Source of the DNA: Pestalotiopsis fici W106-1
Taxonomy: Eukaryota; Ascomycota; Sordariomycetes; Amphisphaeriales; Sporocadaceae
Direction of reading: 5' to 3'
DNA length: 64,000 nucleotides
Assembly (NCBI RefSeq): GCF_000516985.1
Contig: NW_006917091.1
Coordinates: 6,154,618 to 6,218,617, forward strand
Below are positions 45,329 to 57,593 of this stretch, piece by piece; positions within the stretch are counted from its first letter, which is position 1, and every line of letters begins with the position of its first letter. A program made the translations under genes and the position numbers. Below the pieces are notes generated by a model. It was not told the DNA's origin and did no database searches. It saw nothing but the letters and a program-made list of their open reading frames with translations.

Positions 45329-47539
45329 ATGGCACCTTCTCTCAAACAGCCCAACATGGGCCCTATCGTCGAGTATATTCCTGGTATGTCTACACACTGC
45401 CCATATCACAAAAGCCCAATCAGTCATATACTTGGTCAACGAGGCCCTGCTTCATTCTATCCTTTGGCGTTATTCTTATGTCTGGCTCTGGTGGCCGATG
45501 TAACATGGAAACCTCCAAGGAAAACTCCCCAGGCGCGACAGAGAACTCCACCGTTCTGCTCCTATCCGCAGCATTGATGCACTTGGTCCAACCTGTAATA
45601 CTTACACAAATTCTAGATCGTCTATATCTCGCATCGTATACGCATACACCGACAGCCGATACCTATTTTCCGTATCCGGAAGTGCCATTGAGATCGCCGA
45701 ACAAGAGAACCGTGAGATCGGTAGATGCTTCGGCGACATCAAGAGACAGCCGTCAAGCGCCTTGCTACTTTACCGTCGACGATCAACTCTTTTACAATGC
45801 ATTCCACCATGACTTTGGCCCTTTCCACATTGGCCACTTGTACCGCTTTGCACTGCAATTTCACGATGTCCTGGGTGCAAAGGAGAACCAAAACCGACCA
45901 ATTGTATTCTGGAGTCGCGCAGACCCTAGGTGTATGTGCCATTCAATTCCCATCATGCACCGCCGGCTGTCTTGACTACCTGCTAACACACACTATAGCT
46001 CGAGCCAACGCTGCTTGTCTCCTGGCTTGCTACATGGTCCTGATCCAATCATGGCCGCCCCATTTGGCTCTGGCCCCGATTGCCCAGATCGACCCACCAT
46101 TGATGCCTTTCCGCGATGCTGGTTACAGTCAAGCAGATTACGGCATCACCGTCCAGGACGTTGTCTACGGTGTTTGGAAGGCCAAAGAGGAGGGATGCTG
46201 CGCTCTGGATAACTTCGATCTGGATGAGTACGAGAAGTATGAGAGAGTGGAACATGGCGACTTCAATTGGGTGACTCCTCACTTCCTGGCGTTCGCATCA
46301 CCGCAGTACAGCCCCGTTGCCAAAGTCGATCCGAACAGCGACGCATGGGCTGCACTTCCCAAAGATCTTGACTCTGTGGATGTGCACCCTGGCTTGCCTC
46401 AACCATTCAAGAATGTCTTGACTCACTTCACAGAACGCAACATTGGCCTGGTTGTCCGTCTCAACTCGCCTCTCTACTCACCCTCGTACTTTGAAGCTCT
46501 TGGAATCCAGCACCTTGACATGATTTTCGAGGACGGCACCTGTCCTCCCTTGAGCACCGTTCGCAAGTTCATCAGGCTTGCACACGAGACCATCACTGTT
46601 AAGAAGAAGGGCATTGCAGTGCATTGCAAGGCTGGTCTGGGCCGGACAGGCTGCTTAATCGGCGCCTACTTGATCTACCGGCACGGTTTCACGGCTGATG
46701 AGGTCATCAGCTTCATGCGTTTTATGCGCCCTGGAATGGTTGTTGGACCTCAGCAGCACTGGCTGCATCTCAACCAAGGCACTTTCCGCGAATGGTGGAT
46801 TGAGGAAAGGATTGAGCGCAAGCTTCGAAAGGAAATGGCAGCCAACCCTGCGCCTAGTACGCCAATTCGGGCAATGCAAAAAACCTCTTTGGGCCGAACT
46901 GCCTCTACGCCGCACAGATCTGGTTCGAACCGCACACCTCTGGGTGAGGTCGACCAAGAGCGAAACAACATTGGTGTCCAGGAGGACTATCTGCCGGCCC
47001 CAACACCTGGACAGCCACGAAAGACAAGCCGGCCAAGTCGACACCACCCTTATGAAAGGAATCCCATCAACGGTACTGTTGAGGAGGAAGAGAACGTCGA
47101 CCGGGCAACAGAAGTCATCTCTATTCACAGGAGTTCCCAAGGCTCCGAGTCGGAAGAAGAGATCCACCTACGGACCCGTACCCACCGCAAGGCATCCCAG
47201 TCACCGGGCAGAAGTGACAAGTCGAGGTCCATTAGCCACACAACAACGACTACGACTGTGTACGAGGTGATTGACAATGATGCATCGAACGATGCCGAAA
47301 ACATTGGTGCTGGCCGGCCCAAGAACGTTGAGAGTGCCACACAATCTCCAACACGCTCAGCTAGTGCCTCGGGCGTTTTGACCAAAGTGCGAGGCAAGCG
47401 TTCGACCGATTCGAAGCGCTCGACTGACTCGAACCACTCCCCCAAGAACAGCCAAAATGGCGTGCGCAAGACCAGCGGTCGTGTTGGCAGCGTAAATGCG
47501 ACTCCAAGCAGCACGGCGCGCAAGGTGTCTGCGATCTAG
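45329..47539 (+). CDS. CDC14: Cdc14 dual-specificity protein phosphatase
   Basis: Three exons: 45329-45383, 45617-45931 and 45999-47539, giving about 636 aa. Intron 1 is 233 nt; intron 2 is 67 nt with GTATGT donor and CTAAC branch. The second donor is set after AGGT so that SRADPRSRANAACLLACY is restored. The N-terminal Cdc14 domain (VEYIPDRLYLASY, FHHDFGPFHIGHLYRF) is followed by the catalytic domain with P-loop HCKAGLGRTG (nucleophile Cys333) and a conserved FMRPGMVVGPQQHWL. The C-terminal 250 residues are Ser/Thr/Arg-rich and disordered, with many possible CDK sites and a short duplicated KRSTDS block. Cdc14 reverses CDK phosphorylation to promote mitotic exit and septation; in filamentous fungi it also affects conidiation and stress responses. 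The basic tail may carry localisation signals, which is inference. Confidence 0.97.
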
Positions 47540-48785
47540 GAGTCCAGGCATCTGCCGTCGGCGATCAGCAAGTAATATCTTATTTTCGTTATTGCTGGCC
47601 CTCCACTGGGTCAGTCCCGTTTCGAGGATCGGATTGCGGAAGAGCGACGAGTATCAAGAAGTTTACGATGACGACTGTTACGACTAGTTCATGTCTGCAT
47701 GCATGCATGAAATATGGCGTTTCTGGGGTTTGACGAGGACTGGAGTCTAATGGATGAGTTCATCAGCATCATCCTAAGCCCTATCGCGCTCAAAAATAAT
47801 GGATTCTGCGAGAGACGAAATCTTTTCAAGGCGTTTGACGGTTCAATGTTGGTGCTTTGCGTGGAACGGATCAGGAGTCTTTTAGGCCAGCATCACTATT
47901 TTGAAATTGTCATGGATCTTTGTGTATTGGTAGATCATGAGCATACGGCGTTTGTCTGCAGGTGCGTCGAGGCTGGCAAAGAAACGGAGCCGGCAAGTGG
48001 CCGAAGTCTGGTGGACTTGGATGCATCTTTGATAAAGAATCCCTCGACTCAGGAATGGCGTTGGCGTTGGTCGATAATACATTTTCCAAAATAATTGTTC
48101 TTTACTTCATCTGCATCGTCATGTTGTGACTTGGAATCCTTCTTGGTGCGTGTATACAAGAGGAAGTGGTTTAATGTACACTCGAAGTAGTAATATTCCC
48201 GAAGGTTTTGCCTCCATATAGGTATACAGTAGACTGACCGGATCGTGGGGCCATGTTGTAATGATCGTCATGTTTCATCTGAAGTCTTTACCCACAGCGT
48301 TGCGGACCATGGGAGCAGATCTTCACATCCCACGTCAAATCCAGGCACAACCGCGGTCCATTGGCATGCCAGCATACACTAGCAATTGTCCAGCCTGAAT
48401 CTGCACCATCGCTGTCTGACGTACTCCATACATTTACTTGGCGTGATCAAAGTGAGACGTGTTTACGAGCCCATATAAACTGCAAAACGGCGGGATAAGA
48501 GTCCGCAATCCTGCGCATCCACGATACTCCTAGAGAAAAGCCAATCTCTGCCTGTCTCGGTCTTGAATCGGCAACGCGACATATGAAACAAGCTTACTGA
48601 AAATAAGTGGCCGACGCCCGCCATCCGGAGGCTAATTTTTTGCTCTGCCGTGAAACCTCCAGCGGGCTGGTTGGTGGTACTTCAAGCCTTCGCCGGTCTT
48701 CCGGTCAGTAAGGAGCGAAAGTATACTATTCACCTCCTTCACGCGCGCGTGTGCGTTCGGACATGGAGACTGGGCACATGCGTAC
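47540..48785. other. Intergenic region, CDC14 to carboxylesterase
   Basis: About 1.2 kb on the same strand as both neighbours. It should hold the CDC14 3' UTR and the esterase promoter. An ATG-initiated 126-codon open frame (47714-48094) lies here; I do not count it as a supported gene. Confidence 0.5.
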
Positions 48786-51084
48786 ATGGCTACGGATGCG
48801 AATCTCATACCGGCGGCCGGTGCCGGCGGCAAGACGAATATCATCAACAGGGAGCTCTCGGCCGCCCTGGCCCGGGTCCACCGCCGGCTGCGGCCGTGGC
48901 ATATCTACAGCCTACTCGGCGCCTGCGTACTCGTCACTATTCTGTCCGTCGTGCTCGTGCACGTGCGAGACCATCAAAGAAATGATGCTCTGATTCAGTC
49001 CCAGGTCAATGTTGGTTCCTATTACTCCCAGACTATGCTTCCACTCGATGAATCTTGGCCTCTCGGCGTCCGTCAATGTTTGCTTACACGCGCACACACT
49101 CTCTCTCTTGAATCTGCCTTGAACATGATATCAAGATGACAAAGCTGACATTAATGGATTATCCCGACTTAGACGCCCTCGGATCAGAGTACAGCAAGGG
49201 TGAATCTTGGCTATGCGCAGTATCAAGGTCACCTCCTCGGAAGCGGGATCGCGCAGTATCTAGGCATGCGCTACGCCCAGAAGCCCACGGGCGACCTGCG
49301 ATGGAGGGCTCCCATCGAACCCGAGCAGATCAGGGGTGATCAGGAAGCTAGACATGTAAGTTGTTGAAACCTACTTTGTAACGGGCATCAGGGAGACAAG
49401 TTCCCAACAAACAGTTTTGAAGCCCGAGGTATGTCAAGACTGTAGAAAGTGACTGACACGGTAGACAAATGACCAAGTTTGGCAAGGTCTGCCTCGGTAT
49501 CTCTACTATTCTGCCCAGCAGCACACAGGGTGAGGATTGTCTCTTTGCCAATGTGTGGGCACCTGCCAATGCCACGGCCGATTCCAAGTTACCCGTGTTG
49601 CTCTTCATCCAAGGTGGAGGTAAGATATGTTCTCTCCCTTTTCTCTCCTTTCTCTTATACAGAGCTGAGCATGCACTTTTGAAGGGTATACGACCAATAG
49701 CAACGCCAATTGGAATGGCACCTACTTGGTTGAGGCTTCTGGTCGCAACATGGTCTTTGTAAACTTCAATTATCGGGTCGGGCTCTATGGGTTTCTCGCC
49801 GGTGAAAGGGTCAGAGCCGACGGCGACCTCAATGTTGGCTTGCTCGACCAGCGTATGATGATGCAGTGGATTCAGCAGCATATTTCCGAGGTGTGCTTGC
49901 AGAACCCGTTTCGTTTGTTTAATATCTTGAGGGCACCGGCTTATCTATCTCTTCTAGTTTGGAGGTGATCCAGATCATGTCGTGATCCAGGGCGTCTCGG
50001 CCGGCGCCGGATCAGTTGCCCACCATCTAACAGCGTACGGCGGCGAGAGCCAGACCATGTTTCATGCAGCTATTGCAGAATCTCTATTTCTCCCTACCCA
50101 GCCTCGCGTCTCGGAGCTAGAATGGCAAATGGACAAGCTACTCTCGCAGACGGGATGTGACAATAATGAAAGTCCCATGTCTTGTCTTCGGGGCAAAGAC
50201 TTGCACACACTACAGGCCTTCAACGTGCCGTCTCCGTTTCCTGGAAGAAGTTACATGCCACTGCCGCTCTTCTACTGGGGGCCGTGTATTGACGGAAACT
50301 TTAGTCGGGACTATCTATATACAATGTTTGATCAGGGCAATTTTATAAATGTTCCAATTCTAATGGGCACAGATAATGACGGTGAGTTTTTCCCGAGTCC
50401 TACGTATATCGGACCTTGCGAAGGAGACAGACTCACGGTAATGGTTTAGAGGGCTCCTATTTTGGCGTCAATGCCTCGACTTCGGATGAGGTTACCATCT
50501 TTTTACAGAACAATTACCCACATCTAAGCAGCTCGACTGCTGCCAACATCACGCAGAGCTATCCCCTGGAAGACAGCTTACCCTACCACGCAGCCTGGTT
50601 TCCCTCGGCATCCAGGGCGTACGGCGAGGCAACCTTTATCTGTCCGACGGTCCACGTGCTCGACGCCTTTCAGTCCAAGCTCAACTCGACCTCTTCCTCT
50701 TCCGTCTCGCCGCGGCCATGGGCATACCGCTACGATGTGCTGGCACCCGAGAACGCCGCCCTCGGCGTCGGGGTCCCGCACACGTGGGAGACGTGGGCCG
50801 TTTTTGGCCCCGACAGTATCAACGGTATCGGCGGGGGTCCTCCCAGCTACTACGGCGTTGCCGCCAGCATTGTGCCGGTGGTTACAAACTACTGGATCTC
50901 GTTTGTTCTGTATTACGACCCAAACGTGCGGGCTTATGCGAGTGCTCCAGAGTGGGAGGCCTGGGACGGGGACGGTCAGAGGCTCAAGTTTGAGACGGGC
51001 AGCGTCGAAATGGAGACGACGCCGTCGGATTTGCGCAGCCGCTGTGACATGTGGAAGGCATTGGCCGCGATTACTGAGCAATGA
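48786..51084 (+). CDS. Membrane-anchored type-B carboxylesterase/cholinesterase-like protein
   Basis: Six proposed exons: 48786-49004, 49173-49355, 49478-49619, 49685-49890, 49958-50381 and 50450-51084, giving about 602 aa. Exon 1 encodes a basic cytosolic stretch (ARVHRRLRPWH) then one hydrophobic segment (YSLLGACVLVTILSVVLVHV), so a type II membrane anchor is likely. The hydrolase part shows NLGYAQYQG, GIAQYLGMRYA, EDCLFANVW, the oxyanion region GGGYTT, NYRVGLYGFLAG, nucleophile elbow GVSAGAGS (the Ser), GTDNDEG (the acidic Glu) and GVPHTWETW (the His). The catalytic triad therefore looks complete. Exons 4 to 6 are firm. The acceptor of exon 3 (CCAAG) and the donor of exon 1 (GTCAAT) are non-ideal choices made to keep frame and family similarity. 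The substrate is unknown. Confidence 0.85.
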
Positions 51085-51725
51085 GCACTTGTTGACTTGC
51101 TTGGTCGTATTGCACAGAGCTGATTGCAAGACAACATGCTCGACATATATCAAATCACTAGCATTTATAAGGATTCAAGAAGCGAAGAGGAAATTCTTTA
51201 GACCGCAGCACTGCTAGTCACCCAACTTACAATGAGCCTCGCGTCGGCCAAGAAGAATAATGACAATATAATACCAAAAAAAGGTAAAATTTCAACATTA
51301 TCTAACTCAAATGGAAACCTTCAAGTTCTTGGTCATAGCTAATCCAGGTTGTTATATCAAATATATATTCAGTTATATCTGCGTTCCTGAGAAATGTTTT
51401 GGAAACAAATATAAACGAGAAACAACGTTAATTTCTTGCAAACTAATATCGCAGCCTCCTAATGTAGAGCCACATTTATGCAAAGGCTCTCGAGTTTATT
51501 GCCTGGCAATTCTGAGGAATGGAGGGACGTTGAGGCTCTCAAGGAACATCTGTGATCAATTACACCCCGATAGGCTGCTGCAGAGAAAGCTTTATTCCTA
51601 ATACTCTGGCAAACAATGCATAATTCGTGAAAGAGTTTCAGGTTGCAGCTAATCATTCATGTCGCCGCGTCGAATAAATGAGGCGGTACAAGTGTCTCTC
51701 TTTGCTCCGACAGTTTTGAGGGCAC

Positions 51726-51741
51726 TGAGAGAGAGAGAGAG
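51726..51741. repeat. GA dinucleotide microsatellite
   Basis: About eight GA units in intergenic DNA. Confidence 0.8.
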
Positions 51742-52839
51742 TTTGCCCGGTGATCCGAGTTTGAGGTTTTCTTTCTCCATGCTTGATCCTTGACCCGAGG
51801 CCGGCAAGCACTGCCGAGGGAAGGGGAGGTTTTATTTTTGAAGGGAACAACCTTGTCTCCCGCGATCTGCCGGGAACGGGGATCGCTTTGCTCGGATCGA
51901 TGAGATTATCTCAATATTTTACATGTTTATAGAAACTGCCCCGCGTGACACGAGGTTTTGTTGACCGCAGTAGCCGCCCGGCAAACCTGAGTTTACCCTT
52001 GAGTTATGTGACGAATCGTATATGGTGTGTACCAGTGATATCATCTCTCCTCACCATATACAAATAAACCGTGTGCCACATTCTGCAAAGGCCGGCCATA
52101 CGTGACTGTTTATGAATACAGGCGAGGTGATTATTGTTACGGAGCATGAGCACAGATCAATAAAGAACGGTGAAGCCAAGGTCGCTTCCTGACAGTGTTT
52201 CGGCGCATGCATCAGCACAGTCGTCATGGCTTGGGCCCATCCGATATCTGGTCTTCATTAACTTCTTTCTCAATTTGATAGGCAGCCCATGATGATATTT
52301 TTACCACTATCGGAAGGCATTCGACGCCCGTCTCTGTTGCTTGATGTTATTGATTTTCAAATAACGACAACAGAAAATTTCGCGGCCATGTCATCTATTG
52401 GTTGGAAAAAAGCCGCGCGTGTACGCACTTATTGATATTCGTCAGTGAAACAATAGTTGAGGACAATAATGTGCATCCCAGCACACACACCGAATTATGA
52501 AGACGACCACATCATGTATGCACGGCACTCGCTGTACCCTGCGAGAGGTCCAAGCTACAAACGTCCAAGAGCAAAGTAGATCGGTGTGTGCAAGAGGCAG
52601 TGCTCCAATACGAATTCAAGAAAAGGTGTGTAGACGCTGGCAAGCGATTGGTCACTCGAGCCCTTTTTTGGGCAACCCATTCTCCAACTTTCCGCATGAG
52701 AAACCTGACCACTTGGAACTGCCGGTCGATAATGTGTAAAATGTGACAGCACAATGTGACCTCAAACCGCACAGCTGAAACATACGATTTGACTGCTGAT
52801 TCTATAGGGTTTGCCTGAGCGCTACCCACTGCCTATTAC

Positions 52840-52898
52840 CATACATACATACAGACATACATTTGCATACTAGTAGCTACCACACCACACCACACCAC
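52840..52898. repeat. CATA and ACCAC microsatellites
   Basis: A CATA tetranucleotide tract (52840-52862) is followed 16 bp later by four copies of ACCAC (52879-52898). Confidence 0.8.
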
Positions 52899-55003
52899 TT
52901 TCAAACCACCACCACATATCATTTTTTTAAGGTCACCTAGACGCGCGCGCGCACAATACAAGCGTCCCGAGCTGAGTCCACATTTGGTTCTCCATGGATC
53001 GGCAACGGTAAACAAGGCAACCGGCAACAGACAAAAGAACATCAGACGAAACCAAGGCAAAGCAAAGCCGAGGTAGTCCTTTGGTCTGGCGCTCTAAAGC
53101 AAGCCTGGGGGAAGGGGCTGCCATTGGTACGGGCGGGCGATCCCCCCCCCCTCCAGAGGGAAAAATGGCATCGTTTCTTTCCGGGAGGAGACATCAAAGC
53201 AAACTGGGGAAAACTTGCGGCCGGCGGGCAACAAGTCCGGAGCCCGGGACACGACGATCTATCTGAGGTGGCGTGAGAATTGGCTTCTGAGGTCGCTTCA
53301 TCCATTCTTGCCCTTGTTTTCGTTTACCCCAGACTTTGCACGTGCGCAAATTCCACACAAGCCTGCCTCTCTTTGGGGGAGAGAGATCAAGATCGAGGGA
53401 AAATCTCGATAACGAAAGAAAGCCCTCTCGCGCCAGAAGCTCGCCAAATCACTCAGCTCGATTCCCATGAGTCGAGTTGGGGGGGAGAGGAAACGGAAAA
53501 CAGCCCTAGATTCTCACCAGAAGCTGACCCGAAAGAAGATGATTATCAGCTCTAGAAGCAAAGCAAAGCCACAGTGATCTGTCATGACATTAGTCTTATC
53601 ACCCCGTCTCCAGGAGGGAAAGATTCAAGAAAACCAGCAGCAGGATTGGGGGCGCGAGATAGTAGCCCGGCTGAAGACCGTTTACATGTCGCGTACGCCT
53701 CTGGTGCTTTCAAACGGCTTCCAAGTTTGTTTAGATACGAAGGACTAGACAGAATCTGACAGAGAAGGGGGGTGCAGAAAAAAGTCCGACACCAGCCCTA
53801 CAGATCTCTACTCTTTCCCTTTTTTTTTCCCGTTGGGGGCTCTGACAAACCTGGGGGAAGACCAAGTTTGTTCGAACCCGTATCGGGACCAGGCTACTGA
53901 GTTCTTTCCGAGTCAAGGCCAACAGACATGACACAAGAGGGATAGAGCAAATTGACGACACCCTCGTTGAGAGGTCACTTGCTGACACAACTTGTTGTGT
54001 AAGTGTGTGTGACTACTCTAAGTTCGCACTATGCGCACAGTCGAGAACAAAAACCAGCCGGGTGTGTATTGAGCATGATGAGATTGCCTGGGGAGAGTTT
54101 CCCGCCGTTGCGGGAGGCGTCTTTCCCGAGCAAAAGGTTCATGGCCGGCCGGGTCACCAAATCTCAAGTGTTTAGTGATCAGGACTGTCGTCAAGTCAGC
54201 CGTAGCCCAGCAAGCTTGGAGGGATGGGTGGGACTTGTTAGGAAAAGTGTAGTATGGTGTGGTGTAAATAATGCAGTGTAGTGTACAGAGTGGTATAGAG
54301 CCGTTTTTTGTTTGGCTTGCCCGCGATCATCTACTTTTGGTCAAGCCATGCCTGTTTCCGATGCACACAAAATGGCATTTCTTGATTGCGGTTTTCCCTG
54401 GTAGAAACCCGGTATATTCGGACAAGCTACTTGGCACCGTCGTAGAGACGGCGTTGAGGCCGGTCGTGAACCAACGAGCACATCGGCTCGCGCCCGGGGG
54501 TGGAGAAGAGCCTTCTTTCCTAGCCAGAACATCAACTTATGCAGGAACAGGCAAAGACCCAGTCAATGATGATTTCGTTGGAGTTTTGCGGGTTGGTTGG
54601 GTGGCCTCCCGAACGACTACGTATTCCAACGACCACACTACCTATCCAGATGTACTACCAAATTGCCAAGCTACCCAACTGCCACTACTCAGATCTTCCG
54701 GCCAGTCGTTAAATGGTCAATCATAAGAGGGCGATCATTCATTTTTCTTTTGGGTGGCAAACTTCATTCAAGCCCGACGTCAGTCTAATGGAGAAAATTG
54801 GGAAAATCATCCCCAAATCTCACGGCGCCGTCGTCTCACCCGGGACCCTCTTCCCATTGAGCCGCATAATTGGGCATTGGGGCACACAAAAGGCTTAGCC
54901 AGCATCTACACAAGTATTGTTTTCCGAACCAACCGTTCCTTGATATTGCATCACGTCCCTTTGCGCAATCCCCTTGGTAGTTGGTGAAATAGTCGTTTGT
55001 CAT

Positions 55004-55020
55004 GGACCCTGAAAGGGTCC
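55004..55020. repeat. Perfect 7-bp inverted repeat, 3-nt loop
   Basis: GGACCCT, spacer GAA, AGGGTCC. It is a tight dyad that could fold as a hairpin. There is no adjacent gene to assign it to. Confidence 0.55.
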
Positions 55021-57565
55021 TTTGCAACAGATAGTGTAGAAATGTATCGAAATTACTACTACCACTCTGTCGGGTCCCTTGCCAGATTTGCCACTTCCGA
55101 AGAGTCAGTGTATCCCAATTGGGGCATTGGGCTCTGTTTGGCGACCTGTACTTGTCGTCGATGCTGTCCAGATGTGGCAATCAAACAACAATGCACTGAA
55201 TCATGCTATTTGTCATTCCAACAAGGCCCTGTTCCTCTTTCGTACACAACAGTGCAGGTCAGGTAGCAATACGAGCAAGCAGTCAGCCAAGTGGTAGGTC
55301 AAGTTGTCGCCGTCGTCTTCGTCGTCGTCGCATGTCGTTCGTTAGTCGGGCGCACGTGGGTTGTGGACCTTTGAGCCTCAATGCAAACTTGCAGCAGCAG
55401 CAGATTTTTGCATGGGGGTCCCAATTAATGCCACTCACTGGGCGATTGTGGTGATTGGATTGGCCCTCGAATTGATGAAACTGCCCATGTTACCAAAGAT
55501 AGATTATTTCTTCTTCACTCCTCGAGGTTCGGCTCAACTGTGAGTCCGGCATGAAACGGAAGGAGGTCGACCGATACCATACGTTTTCTCTCTTTCTTTC
55601 CCCTTCGTTACCTGCCCGGCCATTTGTCTGTTTCACGATGTAGTTTATCCTGCGATATATTCCCTCGCCACCCAGATACAGCTTTACGTAAACCCTCTTT
55701 TCTTGTATCTGATATAACATACAGCGTAGAGATGGAAAAGTCTGCTTGGATAGAGATATACTACTAGTAGCTGCCAAGATTTCAAGGTTGTTCAGGTAGC
55801 CTCGCAAGCCTGGTAGAAGGCCTGGCCATGAAACGACAAGTCCTAACCCGAATCAAGGATCATCGTCCTCTGCTAGACCGGAGCGCTATGCTCTTCTCAC
55901 ACTGGAGGTGGACTCCATCCGCACGCCAACTCATACACATAAACACTCTCACACGCTTTTTCTTTCTTTCTCTTATCTATGGGGGGGATGGGTGGGATGC
56001 AAGCAGCCAGTCATGTCAGTCGCGGCCAGCCGGAAACCAGCCGGACCTCCCAGCTGCCAGGGCCGCCTGGAAATAAGGTTTGAGCGAACCCTTCTCGAAA
56101 GTATTCCATGACCTCGGGGTGCATATGGCAGATTCGCGCGAGATGTTCACGTTTGATTGGGATCTTCTGATTGTAGTACGTATGACTCTGGCGGCTCACA
56201 GCGACAACAACCGTACCTTTTTTAAATAGTAGACCCACCGATGAAGAAAGTCGGGCGGGTCCGTGGTGAAATCGCTATCATTTTCAGCCGCCTAATGGAG
56301 ATGGGGTTTGTGTGTATGGATATGGATGTGCCTGTACCTGTATCAAGTGTGGGTGGTTCACCTAGGTTAGCGAATCGTGATCATGAACACACGCACACAC
56401 ACAAACGCATAGGCAGAAAAAAAAAAGTCCCTCGTTCGGAACGGAAATCATGAACAATTCGGCGGGATTCAAGGTAATCATCCGCTGTCCTCCACTATAC
56501 GGCGTTGCCGTTGCCAACGACGGGGGTGTTGGAGTGCAAAAGCCAGAAGCGAGGTTTGCTGGCGGTCCCCAATCCCCATGGGCCCCGGATATATGGGATA
56601 TGTGTAAATTACATGATAATAGCTCACCGACTTCTCCGGACTAACTACCTAACATACCTGCCTACCAGTCAACGCCCACGTCTACAGTGCAATGGTCAGC
56701 ATGATGCCCTCACAAATACCCAATTGACAGAGGGTAAAGAGAAAAAATTGCCCCACGTCCCCGAGGGCCGCGAGAGGGACTCGAGGAATGGGCCAAGAGG
56801 GCATCAACGTGGTGCTGTTCCTGCCCCACGTGTTCGACAGCTTGACAGCAGCGGGTGCGGAACGGCGGCTGTCAGCAACCTATGGAGCCTCTTTTACTTC
56901 TTTCTTTTTGGTGGACGCTCTGACGTTTTTCTGGACTTTGGGGGTCCCCTCCTCTGTCTACGTTTGCTTGCCTGCTTGCTTGGCTGGCTTCGTTCGTCCC
57001 TTACACCGTCGATGGGAAAGGGAAGGGGCTCTTCGATTGATCTAGAGCCCCGAATCCTTGATCTCCCGTTGGAGAAACCCTGGAAAATGGGCCGCTGGCA
57101 AAGCAAGCAACCAGTACAACAGTAGTGTGAGAGCAAGTGCCATCAGTCGATGGGTGGTCTAACCGAGTCCTAACATTTGACGTGAAGTGGATTTGTGTGT
57201 ACGTGCCAACGGTGCGTGCGTGCCCTGGATATGATTGCGCTCTCGAAATTGTCAGTGACTATTGATATGCGGGATAATTGGGACCGCTTCTCTGGCAGCA
57301 GCAAAGAGTGAATGGAGCTCGTTATTGTTCTCTTGCAATGTGTTTCAGCGTCTTCTATCCTTCTAGAAAACCCATTGAAACCCATTGACAGGGCCAAGTT
57401 CACCAATCGGGGGAGTCGGAACCTGCATTAGCGGTATGGATTGGAGGGGCACACTGGGGTTGCTGGTCAATTGTCCCCGCCCTTCTGAATAGCTTCTGGG
57501 ACTCTCACTGTAGGTGTACCTGGCACCCTACCCTGTTTGCTTTGTCTGCCATCGTCACCGTGTGT

Positions 57566-57593
57566 TGGAACTGGAACTGGAAATGGAACCGGA
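57566..57593. repeat. Degenerate GGAACT hexamer repeat
   Basis: About four tandem hexamers of the GGAAMY type. It is a short simple repeat with no coding signal. Confidence 0.65.

Noticed and set aside
53870..53900. Possible minus-strand tRNA T-arm (GGGTTCGAAC)
   Set aside because: The flanking bases do not form a 5-bp T stem and no other arms were found.
54271..54726. ATG-started 151-codon frame in the right gene-poor part
   Set aside because: No motif, no splice partners, overlapping frames on both strands, and a repetitive GTGTAGT-like context at its start. It is likely a chance frame.
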